Assembly (NCBI GenBank): GCA_030655675.1
Contig: JAUSPM010000224.1
Coordinates: 1 to 36,770, forward strand
Source of the DNA: Methanosarcinaceae archaeon
Lineage (GTDB): Archaea; Halobacteriota; Methanosarcinia; Methanosarcinales; Methanosarcinaceae
Direction of reading: 5' to 3'
Length of the DNA stretch: 36,770 nucleotides
Position 1 is the first letter of the stretch; every line of letters starts with the position of its first letter. Below are positions 17,062-24,652 of the stretch, one piece after another. Under the pieces are notes generated by a model. The model saw only the letters and a list, made by a program, of their open reading frames with translations. It was not told where the DNA came from and did no database searches. The translations under genes and the position numbers were made by a program.

Positions 17062-17784
17062 ATGGCAAAAGAACGGATCCAGCGCATAAACGGCGAATGG
17101 GGGCGCCCTGAGATTGTAGAATCCAAGGAAGGGCAACTTGCCATGGTGATAGATCTTCGAAGGTGCATAGGATGCCATTCATGCTCGATCGCATGCAAAC
17201 AGGAAAATCAAGTGCCTCTTACGTTTTATAGGTCATGGGTCAAGCAGATGGAAAAGGGCACATATCCACTTGTGTCCACATTTAATCTTCCAAGACTCTG
17301 CAACCAGTGTGAAAAACCGGTATGTGTCACAGTATGTCCGGTCACAGCCACATTCAAACGCGAAGACGGCATCACACTCGTTGATTCCAGGGTGTGCGTC
17401 GGCTGCAAGGCATGCATTGCTGCATGTCCCTATGACGCACGCTTTGTAAATCCCAAAAAAGGCACCAAATATTTCGGTCGTGGCACTGCAGATAAATGCA
17501 CATTCTGCGCTCACAGGGTTGACGGCGGTGCAAAACCTGCATGTGTTCTTGCATGCCCAACCAAAGCACGCTATTTCGGTGACCTTGAAGATCCTAACAG
17601 TGAAGTATCAAGGATCATTGCGAAGAATCCTGTACAGACAATAAAACCACACCTTGGTACAGAACCTCATGTGTTCTACATTGATGCCAGCTCAGAGATC
17701 ATGGGCAGAATGGAAATGAAGCCAAGACTCGGCCGCGTCGAAGGACATGGTGGCGGTGACAGTGGCGAACACGGGGAGGAGTAA
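17062..17784 (+). CDS. Four-cluster ferredoxin subunit (PsrB/DmsB-like)
   Basis: This 240-residue electron-transfer subunit wires the Mo site to the NrfD membrane subunit. Cys groups are in the standard order: CIGCHSCSIAC, CNQCEKPVCVTVCP, CVGCKACIAACP, and CTFCAHRVDGGAKPACVLAC, giving four [4Fe-4S] clusters. It lacks its own signal peptide, as is usual for such subunits, which are exported with the Tat-signal catalytic partner. The C terminus is His/Gly/Glu-rich (GHGGGDSGEHGEE). The ATG at 17062 lies 2 nt after the NrfD stop, and the gene ends 4 nt before the next ATG, whose ggggaggag lies within this gene's last codons. Translational coupling is therefore strong. Confidence 0.93.
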   Translation: MAKERIQRINGEWGRPEIVESKEGQLAMVIDLRRCIGCHSCSIACKQENQVPLTFYRSWVKQMEKGTYPLVSTFNLPRLCNQCEKPVCVTVCPVTATFKREDGITLVDSRVCVGCKACIAACPYDARFVNPKKGTKYFGRGTADKCTFCAHRVDGGAKPACVLACPTKARYFGDLEDPNSEVSRIIAKNPVQTIKPHLGTEPHVFYIDASSEIMGRMEMKPRLGRVEGHGGGDSGEHGEE

Positions 17785-17788
17785 AAAC

Positions 17789-20182
17789 ATGTCAATTAAG
17801 ATCACACGAAGGGATTTCCTTAAACTGACTGCTGCCGCAGTAGGTACCGTCGCTATTGGTGATGTCGCATCCGCGGCAGTTGACTGCGATGATTGCCACA
17901 AACTTGCAGCAGTACCTGCACGTAAACAACCACACCAGTGGATTCCCAGTTACTGCAATATGTGCGGTGGGATGAGTGGCATTCATATAGATATACTACC
18001 AAATGAAATTACGGGCGAAACAATGGTCATGAAGGTAGGGCCTAACCCGTATAATCCTACAGGTGTTTCTAATAATTCAAAGGATTATTTCGACAATATT
18101 GGGGAGGGTTCAGCACTGTGTGCCAGAGGCAATGCTGCTGTGGAATTACTTTATGACCCTGATAGACTACAAAAACCAATGAGGCGCACCAATCCCGCAA
18201 AAGGCAGGGGCGTCGAACCGAAGTTTGAGGAGATCACATGGCCTGAAGCGATTGCTGAGATATCAGAAAAACTTGGCACACTCAAAGCAGCAGGCGAATC
18301 ACATAAACTCGTATGGTTTGCAGACGGGCAAAATTACAAGCATCTACAGGAAGATTTCTGTAACCTGTACGGTACACCAAATCATTTTCAGTACAACCAA
18401 AACAGTGATTCTGCAAGAAAAGCAGCACTAAAGATCAGCATGGGTGAAGAAAATGCTATGCTGGATGCTGTGGAGTCAAAGTATATACTTCTCTTTGGTT
18501 CAAATCCACTTTCATCAATTAAACATGGGTATGAAGTACGCACAATAATAAGGGGAATTGAGAACGGTGCACGGCTGATCGTCGTAGACCCGTACCTCAG
18601 TTTCACCGCAACCAAGGCACATGAATGGCTTCCAATTAAGCCCGGGACAGATGGAGCATTTGCACTTGCAATGGCCCATGTTATCATAAAAGAAGGGCTA
18701 TTTGACGAGGAATTCATAGACCACTGGACACTTGGATTCAATGATTTTGCAAATTTCGTGAAGGACAAAACGCCACAATGGGCTGAAGACATCACAGGTT
18801 TATCCAAAGAGATCATCACACATACGGCACGTGAACTTGCACTGACAAAACCTGCCGCTATCGATATCGGCGCAGGTGTCACCCAGCATTCCAACGCTGT
18901 CCAGACAGGACGCGCCATTGCAGCGCTTGCAGCACTGACAGGTCAGATAGACAGGCGTGGGACAATCGTCTTCCCCAACATGGGCGGACTTGCGCGTCAG
19001 GATGTTTCGTATGACGACATAACTGAACCATCTCTTGATGGGGATTATCCATTTGCTGATAATTCATATATCGGTGCACTGGATGCAATTACAACAGGTA
19101 AACCATACAAACCAAAGATCGGCGTTGTAATGGGTGAAAATGTTGTTATGTCAACTCCGGGTACCAATGAAGTTGTGAATGCACTCAAGGCACTTGAGTT
19201 CCTTGTTGTTGTAGGCACACACATCAATGAGACTTCTGAACTTGCAGATATCGTTCTTCCCGCAACTACTCAATTCGAGAGTTACGACCTGAACGAGAAT
19301 TATATCACATGGCCATCTGTAGCATTGAGACAACCTGCAATTGAACCTCTATTCAATCAAATGACTGAATACGAGACAATTATTGCACTCGGTGAGAATC
19401 TGAAACTTAAGACGTCCGATGGTGAGGAATTCTTCAAAGGACTGGATTATCTGGAATATCTTGAGGCTGAACTTAAGAACGGTCCATCAGGTCTTAGCAT
19501 TGCAGAATTACAGAAACTCGATGGTGCAGTATGGACCGATAAGGTCAATGGCACAAGTTATGAGAAATATCGACAGAAAGTAGTGGCTCCATCCGGTTCA
19601 CAAGTAGATAGCGATGGAGTGCTCCATGATAGTAATGGCAATGCGATTGGTGTTACTGTATGGGATACATTCTATAACGGTTTTGATACGAAATCACGTA
19701 AATTCGAATTCGTATCAGAACATCTTGAAGATCTCAATGATGCAAACGGCAAGATGATCAACAAAATGCCTGTGTATACACCTGTTGAAGCTATTCCATC
19801 CTGGGATTATCCGCTATATCTTATCAACTGGCATGAGTCGGCACATTATAGTGTGAACACGCAGAACAATGTCTATCTGAATGAACTTAAATGGGATAAT
19901 CCGGTTGCGATCCATCCGAAAACTGCAGAAAAACTGAATATTAAAACCGGAGATAAGATCGAAGTGGAATCCGAATACGGAAAGGCATCAATGCTTGCAC
20001 TTCTGACTGACAGGATACGCCCTGACACGGTCGGCTGGATGCACGGTTTCGGTCACTGGCGTATGGGTGATGTTGCTGATGGAAAAGGTGCAAATGTGTA
20101 CGATGTCGTGCCAATGAAAGCAGAAGCGATAACAGGCAACCAGATGTCAAAGGAAGCAGTTGTCGATATCAGAAAAGAATAA
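17789..20182 (+). CDS. Tat-exported molybdopterin (Mo/W) oxidoreductase, atypical Fe-S site
   Basis: This is a 797-residue catalytic subunit of the DMSO-reductase superfamily. TRRDFLKLTAAA (residues 6-17) is a Tat signal, with likely cleavage at ASA-AV. Directly after it, residues 33-37 read CDDCH, a haem c-type motif. The N-terminal Fe-S site is Cys56, Cys59, Ser63 and Cys111, so the usual third Cys is Ser. After GTPN (195-198), the position where this superfamily places its Cys, SeCys or Ser metal ligand is Ser206 (or Ser208). The C-terminal molybdopterin-binding domain is present (NWHESAHYS, then NPVAIHPKTAEKLNIKTGDK, and GWMHGFGHW). With the NrfD and ferredoxin genes it resembles Psr/Phs-type reductases, but the substrate is unknown. 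The ATG at 17789 is chosen over 17747, which lacks a Shine-Dalgarno. Confidence 0.9.
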   Translation: MSIKITRRDFLKLTAAAVGTVAIGDVASAAVDCDDCHKLAAVPARKQPHQWIPSYCNMCGGMSGIHIDILPNEITGETMVMKVGPNPYNPTGVSNNSKDYFDNIGEGSALCARGNAAVELLYDPDRLQKPMRRTNPAKGRGVEPKFEEITWPEAIAEISEKLGTLKAAGESHKLVWFADGQNYKHLQEDFCNLYGTPNHFQYNQNSDSARKAALKISMGEENAMLDAVESKYILLFGSNPLSSIKHGYEVRTIIRGIENGARLIVVDPYLSFTATKAHEWLPIKPGTDGAFALAMAHVIIKEGLFDEEFIDHWTLGFNDFANFVKDKTPQWAEDITGLSKEIITHTARELALTKPAAIDIGAGVTQHSNAVQTGRAIAALAALTGQIDRRGTIVFPNMGGLARQDVSYDDITEPSLDGDYPFADNSYIGALDAITTGKPYKPKIGVVMGENVVMSTPGTNEVVNALKALEFLVVVGTHINETSELADIVLPATTQFESYDLNENYITWPSVALRQPAIEPLFNQMTEYETIIALGENLKLKTSDGEEFFKGLDYLEYLEAELKNGPSGLSIAELQKLDGAVWTDKVNGTSYEKYRQKVVAPSGSQVDSDGVLHDSNGNAIGVTVWDTFYNGFDTKSRKFEFVSEHLEDLNDANGKMINKMPVYTPVEAIPSWDYPLYLINWHESAHYSVNTQNNVYLNELKWDNPVAIHPKTAEKLNIKTGDKIEVESEYGKASMLALLTDRIRPDTVGWMHGFGHWRMGDVADGKGANVYDVVPMKAEAITGNQMSKEAVVDIRKE

Positions 20183-20185
20183 AGT

Positions 20186-20226
20186 CAGAAGCTGCCCTTT
20201 ACCGGGCATTTCTGTCATTTTTTTAA
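20186..20226 (+). terminator. Terminator of the NrfD-ferredoxin-Mo operon
   Basis: CAGAA + TGCCC on the left pairs with GGGCA + TTCTG on the right, with a small internal bulge and a 6-nt loop (TTTACC). A run of seven T follows (20218-20224). It lies just after the Mo-subunit stop. Confidence 0.75.
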
Positions 20227-20281
20227 TTTAACACTTGTTTTCATATGTTTTTTTTAAACAGAATACTTTTTAACAATCCCG

Positions 20282-20290
20282 CATATAAAT
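20282..20290 (+). promoter_or_regulatory. TATA-like box of the ABC transporter operon
   Basis: ATATAAATA lies 31-39 nt upstream of the ATG at 20321. It would place transcription start about 10 nt before the gene, giving a short leader that includes aggggt. Confidence 0.4.
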
Positions 20291-20320
20291 ACTGTATGAT
20301 CGCACAGGGGTTTCGTACCA

Positions 20321-21253
20321 ATGACTGCAATTGAAGTTACACATGTAATCAAGTCATACAATGACACTGAGGTTATTCGGGATATTTCATTTTCAGTGAA
20401 GAAAGGCGAGATTTTTGGGATTCTTGGGCCCAATGGTGCCGGCAAGACCACGATGCTTCGCATGTTATTGGACCAGATAAAGCCGGACAGTGGTACCATT
20501 AAGATATTTGGTGAACCTATTAAATTAAAGGCAAAGGACAAGATAGGCTATCTGCCGGAGGAAAGAGGGCTTTACCAGAAATCAAGAATTTTGGAAATAC
20601 TTGTGTATTTTGGCATGCTGAAGAGTATGTCAAAAACAGATGCGCATGATAGTGCAGAAAAACTTTTGCGTACAATGGAATTATACGATGTCAAAAATAA
20701 ACGAGTTGATGAACTTTCAAAAGGTATGCAGCAAAAGGTCCAGTTCATTGGCACCATCCTACATAATCCTGATCTTATTATTGTGGACGAGCCGTTCTCC
20801 GGTCTTGACCCTGTGAACACCAGACTGCTCAAACGTGTGATAATGGAGCAGAAAAAAGCAGGCAAGACAATCGTTCTATCGACTCATATGATGGAGCAAG
20901 CAACGGAATTGTGTGACACGTTGCTGATGATCAACAAAGGAAAGATCGTAATGTATGGGAAACCGGGCGAAATCATGGATAAATATTATAAAAACTCAAT
21001 AATCATTGAGCCGGAGGATGCAGGTGATGGGGATATTTCTTCATCAAAAACCATTTCCAGATTACGCGACATTGCCGGAGTGGTGGATATTAAGCATCAT
21101 AAAAGGGAAATGGAACTGTTTCTTGATGATGAAACTGATGAAAATGCAGTGTTGAGGGAAATTATAGAAATTATAAAGATCAAACGATTTGAGCACTCGG
21201 TACCTTCACTTAATGATATATTCATCAGTATTGTAGACGAGGGGACTGAATGA
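20321..21253 (+). CDS. ABC transporter ATP-binding protein (NatA-like)
   Basis: This is a 310-residue ATPase of an ABC-2-type exporter. The Walker A motif is GPNGAGKTT (about residues 38-46), the signature is LSKGMQQKVQ, and Walker B is LIIVDEPFSGLDP, followed by the switch His in STHMMEQA. A roughly 80-residue C-terminal extension after the nucleotide-binding domain is normal for NatA/CcmA-like members. It overlaps the permease gene by 4 nt (ATGA), so the pair is co-translated. Such exporters can move sodium, drugs or peptides. Nothing in the sequence fixes the substrate, and its position between two electron-transfer modules need not be functional. Confidence 0.9.
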   Translation: MTAIEVTHVIKSYNDTEVIRDISFSVKKGEIFGILGPNGAGKTTMLRMLLDQIKPDSGTIKIFGEPIKLKAKDKIGYLPEERGLYQKSRILEILVYFGMLKSMSKTDAHDSAEKLLRTMELYDVKNKRVDELSKGMQQKVQFIGTILHNPDLIIVDEPFSGLDPVNTRLLKRVIMEQKKAGKTIVLSTHMMEQATELCDTLLMINKGKIVMYGKPGEIMDKYYKNSIIIEPEDAGDGDISSSKTISRLRDIAGVVDIKHHKREMELFLDDETDENAVLREIIEIIKIKRFEHSVPSLNDIFISIVDEGTE

Positions 21254-22476
21254 GCAAAATAACCACTGTTGCCATGTACGAATTCATGAAGATCGTGAAG
21301 CGCAAAGAGTTTATGCTGATGACCATAGGATTTCCATTGCTTTTTGTGATTGTAACGGCAATTCCTATTTTGCTTTTAAGTCAGGCCGGCCCGGATGATC
21401 ATGTATTCGGGTACATAGATAAGATGGAAATGTTTGAGTTCCCTGAGAACGTTACTAACCTGCATTCCTCGATTGGTCCAATCTCCGCAAAAACATCGAC
21501 AAATACATACATACGGCTTAATAGAACCTACGAGAGCAGTTTACTTTTGAAATCAGGTGATATAAGGGGTTTTGTCATAATTCCGGAAGACTATATGGAA
21601 ACCGGCATTATCAATGCGTTTGGAAAAGACATACCCACAGAAGAGATTTCAGATATACTTGTTGATAATTTATTGATGGATGTGACAGATGAAGAAACAG
21701 GTCTGCGAATCAAGGAACCAATTACTCTCAAACGGTACACGGTCGATGAAAAGACAGACAAGGTAAGAGAACTGGGGTTGCCCGATGTCATCAATAAGAT
21801 TGCGATGCCGTTCATTATTGCAGTATTGTTGTTCATTACGATATTTTCATCATCAGGATATCTTATTCAAGGTGTTGCCGAAGAAAAGGAAAGCAAGATC
21901 ATCGAAATTCTCCTGTCATCGGTTACAACAGGACAACTTCTGGCAGGCAAGATCATAGGTCTTGGTGCTATCGGTTTGGTGCAGCTCTGTATTTGGTTGC
22001 TTGTAAGTATATCTGCTTCATCCATGTTTTTGCCACAATTTGCATTCAAAATATACCTCATTATCCTGGCATTTGTATATTTCTTGTTGGGATACATGCT
22101 GATTGCCACTTTTATGGCAACAATTGGGAGTATAAGCAGTTCACTAAGGGAAAGTCAGCAACTTGCGGGCTTATTCACTTTTGCTGCAATTCTTCCACTT
22201 ATGTTCATGCAGATATTACTTACAAAACCCGATAGCGGCATGTCTGTATTCCTTTCCATATTCCCAATGACATCGCCTGTTGCGATGCTTGTACGTATAG
22301 GTTCAACAAATGTTCCATTTTATCAGATTTTAGCAAGTATTCTTATACTGGTGTTATCGGCATATATCGTATTGATAATCGGTGCAAGAATATTCAGAAT
22401 GGGTGTGCTCATGTATGGGAAACGTCCTACAATACGAGATATTATCCGATTTACCATAAATCCTGAGTCTGAGTGA
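21250..22476 (+). CDS. ABC-2 type transporter permease (NatB-like)
   Basis: This 408-residue membrane protein partners the preceding ATPase. It has one N-terminal transmembrane helix (FMLMTIGFPLLFVIVTAIPI), then an approximately 150-residue extracytoplasmic domain, then five or six helices in the C-terminal half (starting IAMPFIIAVLLFITIFSSSG). The motif EEKESKIIEILLSSVTTGQLLAGKIIG is characteristic of the ABC-2/NatB family. Its ATG sits in the last codons of the ATPase gene. It is followed by a hairpin (22550-22589) in a convergent region. The exported substrate is not deducible. Confidence 0.9.
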   Translation: MSKITTVAMYEFMKIVKRKEFMLMTIGFPLLFVIVTAIPILLLSQAGPDDHVFGYIDKMEMFEFPENVTNLHSSIGPISAKTSTNTYIRLNRTYESSLLLKSGDIRGFVIIPEDYMETGIINAFGKDIPTEEISDILVDNLLMDVTDEETGLRIKEPITLKRYTVDEKTDKVRELGLPDVINKIAMPFIIAVLLFITIFSSSGYLIQGVAEEKESKIIEILLSSVTTGQLLAGKIIGLGAIGLVQLCIWLLVSISASSMFLPQFAFKIYLIILAFVYFLLGYMLIATFMATIGSISSSLRESQQLAGLFTFAAILPLMFMQILLTKPDSGMSVFLSIFPMTSPVAMLVRIGSTNVPFYQILASILILVLSAYIVLIIGARIFRMGVLMYGKRPTIRDIIRFTINPESE

Positions 22477-22549
22477 TTTTAGAAAAAAAAGACATAGAAA
22501 CTCATAGATAATGCTATGAAATTAACTTGTGCACAACAAAATGAATTGT

Positions 22550-22589
22550 CTTTGACAAAATGTACCACATAGGCACATTTTAGTCAAAG
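22550..22589. terminator. Long hairpin between convergent genes
   Basis: CTTTGACAAAATGT (22550-22563) pairs with ACATTTTAGTCAAAG (22575-22589), 14 bp with one bulged base. It lies between the ABC permease (+) and the 30-aa gene (-). It is probably a terminator serving one or both strands, although no long T-run is adjacent. Confidence 0.5.
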
Positions 22590-22654
22590 CCTACCATTCA
22601 GTTAAAATTTAAATATTGTATTTTATAGTGTGTATATATTTTATCAAAAATGTC

Positions 22655-22747
22655 TCATACGAGAGTGAGCATTGTTGAAACTACTTGCACTCCTAATAGT
22701 GCTGCGACTGCCATTACCATCAAAGCAACCGTTAATGTGCTGTCCAT
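22655..22747 (-). CDS. Putative 30-aa single-span membrane peptide
   Basis: This is a very short gene. On the minus strand, ATG at 22747 follows aggtga with a 5-nt spacer; the preceding sequence is a purine run. The product is 30 residues: MDSTLTVALM, then a hydrophobic helix VMAVAALLGVQVVS, and TMLTLV before a TGA. The combination of strong Shine-Dalgarno, hydrophobic pattern and isolation between two transcripts supports a real gene over chance. No family is recognised. It resembles in style the tiny accessory subunits of membrane oxidoreductases. Function is unknown. Confidence 0.55.
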   Translation of the reverse strand: MDSTLTVALMVMAVAALLGVQVVSTMLTLV

Positions 22748-22961
22748 TATTTCACCTCTTTTTTTATGTTCTTTGCAAACACTATTGGTCACAAAGAATA
22801 ATCCATCATAATTTATCATGACATATGTTGTATATTAATGTTTTTGCCTCGCCCACTACTGTTTTATATTATTTGCGAAAGGATTGGTAAATTTTGAATG
22901 TAATCAAAATGACTCTTTTAATATATTATGATTAATCATTATAATTAGTGCATAATATTTT

Positions 22962-23042
22962 ATATGAAAACCTCATAGATATGAAAATCCCATATATATG
23001 AAAACCCCGCATAGATATGGCACCCATAGATATGACACCCCC
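22962..23042 (+). repeat. Five degenerate ~17-bp tandem units upstream of the tetrahaem gene
   Basis: Units begin at about 22962, 22975, 22992, 23011 and 23026. The shared pattern is ATAGATATG, then A/G-A/C-rich bases, then CCC(C). They end 84 nt before the ATG of the tetrahaem cytochrome and are the only notable feature in the 22748-23126 gap. They could be regulator-binding sites in the promoter or leader; this is inference. Confidence 0.6.
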
Positions 23043-23126
23043 AAAGATGATATAAAAAACGTATTTGCGTGTCAATCTGACATTTACTTATGCATTAAAT
23101 GTAAGGATAGATGGAGAATTTTATTT

Positions 23127-23807
23127 ATGAAAAAAATAAGATTAATAGGATTAATGCTAATTGTTGCAATTTTGCTACTATTCACTGCAACCCCAATATA
23201 CGGGGCATCAGTGGATTCGGCAGAGGAACCTGCACGAAAAGCCTTTGAACAGGTATATAGGAGGCAGCCGTTCACATTCGACTGTACATACTGTCATGCC
23301 AATGGAACAGCCACTAACGTAATGATGCCTCATGCAAACGAGTTGGAGTATCATGATAAACTCAACCCCAGTGTATCAAGATGTTTTGGCTGCCATGATT
23401 TCATGCAGAGAGATAAACTGAAAATATTTTCTGGAGAACTTGTATCATTCGATAGATCTCCAGAGTTATGTTACCAGTGTCATCAGAAACGATATGACAC
23501 CTGGAGTCTTGGCGATCATGGCAAACCGGATTTAACATGTTCTGATTTCTCATGTCACAATCCTCATAACCCCAAATTGTTTAAGGAATCTCTAGGTGAA
23601 GGGTATCCGTTGCCACCACCACCACATCCACCGGAGCCACCTCGGCTTGGAGGGGAAAGTAATGGAGAGCCGTACTGGGAAGCCGCAGAGAGTCTGTCCA
23701 ACATGTTGTTGATTGGTATCCTGCTTGTTGTTTTATTGACAATAGGCGGAGCCGGTATAGCAATCATGTCAATAACCACAACGCATCCAAAGGATAGAGA
23801 CAACTGA
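23127..23807 (+). CDS. Membrane-anchored tetrahaem c-type cytochrome (DsrJ-like role)
   Basis: This is a 226-residue protein. A signal/anchor helix (IGLMLIVAILLLFTATPIYG) is followed by CTYCH (residues 53-57), CFGCH and CYQCH, and a fourth site CSDFSCH with four residues between the Cys (residues 138-144). Next is a Pro-rich hinge (LPPPPHPPEPPRLGG) and a C-terminal transmembrane helix (LLIGILLVVLLTIGGAGIAI). The frame is open upstream to 22998 through the tandem repeats, but ATG 23127 has tggaga upstream and starts a proper signal peptide. The following gene is the Tat-signal ferredoxin, then NrfD. The order cytochrome / ferredoxin / NrfD matches DsrJ-DsrO-DsrP and related Hmc/Tmc complexes. 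Confidence 0.85.
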   Translation: MKKIRLIGLMLIVAILLLFTATPIYGASVDSAEEPARKAFEQVYRRQPFTFDCTYCHANGTATNVMMPHANELEYHDKLNPSVSRCFGCHDFMQRDKLKIFSGELVSFDRSPELCYQCHQKRYDTWSLGDHGKPDLTCSDFSCHNPHNPKLFKESLGEGYPLPPPPHPPEPPRLGGESNGEPYWEAAESLSNMLLIGILLVVLLTIGGAGIAIMSITTTHPKDRDN

Positions 23808-23816
23808 GGTATGATC

Positions 23817-24647
23817 ATGGCAACAACAAGAAGAATATTTTTAAGATACATAGCCAGCGGGATTATAACACTTGCAACCGGCACCGGACTAATGAAACTT
23901 GCAAATGGTGAAACCGTTGAAAAAGTCGTAAGTAAACTTGTAAGCGACAACAGCACCTTCCCATGGACTGTCAAGAAAGTGGCGGAGTACTACAGGGACC
24001 CCCCTCCTGTTGAAGGAGTACGATATGCAATGGCTATTGACACTCAGGCATGTATCGGATGCCGCAGGTGTATGTATGCATGCATAAAAGAGAACAATAC
24101 CGGACGAAAATCCGGAATTCAATATATCAGGTTACTTGAGATGGAGGAAAGTTCATTCGACCTGCTTAACTCAGATCCGTATTATACTGAAGCACCACTA
24201 GAGGATAAATGGTATCTTCCGGCACATTGCAACCAGTGTGAGAAACCATCATGTGTACAGGCATGTCCTGTGACCGCAACATGGCAGGAAGACGATGGTA
24301 TTGTGGTAGTGGATTACAATAAGTGCATAGGCTGTCGGTTCTGTATGGTGAATTGTCCGTATGGTGCAAGGAAGTTCAACTGGGTCAAACCAGAAGTTCC
24401 TGAAGATGAGATCAATCCTGATGTCCCAATAAGACCCATCGGGGTTGTTGAAAAATGTACGTTCTGTATCCATCGTACCCGTAAAGGTCTGAAGCCCAGA
24501 TGTGAAGTAGTATGTCCTGTTGGGGCACGAAAGTTCGGAGACATACACGACCCTGATAGCGAGATCTCAAATCTGCTTCGGACAAGGCGTGTCACAGTAT
24601 TAAAAGAAGATATGGGCAATGAGCCACAAGTCTATTACGTAGGGTGA
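23817..24647 (+). CDS. Tat-signal four-cluster ferredoxin (DsrO/HmcB-like)
   Basis: This is a 276-residue extracytoplasmic electron-transfer subunit. TTRRIFLRYIASG at the N terminus is a Tat signal, unlike the signal-less ferredoxin of the first module. Clusters: CIGCRRCMYAC, CNQCEKPSCVQACP, CIGCRFCMVNCP and CTFCIHRTRKGLKPRCEVVC, that is four [4Fe-4S] sites. The start at ATG 23817 is chosen because tgaggt then has a proper spacer; ATG 23811 would leave none. The stop overlaps the ribosome-binding region of the NrfD gene (agggtga, 24641-24647). The absence of a Mo subunit beside it supports a DsrO-like role as relay between the cytochrome and NrfD. Confidence 0.9.
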   Translation: MATTRRIFLRYIASGIITLATGTGLMKLANGETVEKVVSKLVSDNSTFPWTVKKVAEYYRDPPPVEGVRYAMAIDTQACIGCRRCMYACIKENNTGRKSGIQYIRLLEMEESSFDLLNSDPYYTEAPLEDKWYLPAHCNQCEKPSCVQACPVTATWQEDDGIVVVDYNKCIGCRFCMVNCPYGARKFNWVKPEVPEDEINPDVPIRPIGVVEKCTFCIHRTRKGLKPRCEVVCPVGARKFGDIHDPDSEISNLLRTRRVTVLKEDMGNEPQVYYVG

Positions 24648-24652
24648 TTGCG

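Noticed and set aside
15974..20182. Assigning the operon as a polysulfide or thiosulfate reductase
   Set aside because: The module type fits, but the altered ligand positions in the Mo subunit make a substrate call unsafe.
20321..22476. ABC transporter as a haem exporter for cytochrome biogenesis
   Set aside because: The sequence is closer to NatA/NatB than to CcmA/CcmB, and no cytochrome maturation gene adjoins; only the location suggested it.
22998..23126. Upstream extension of the tetrahaem cytochrome into the tandem repeats
   Set aside because: It has no Shine-Dalgarno, would bury the signal peptide inside the protein, and encodes repeat-derived sequence. ATG 23127 is preferred.
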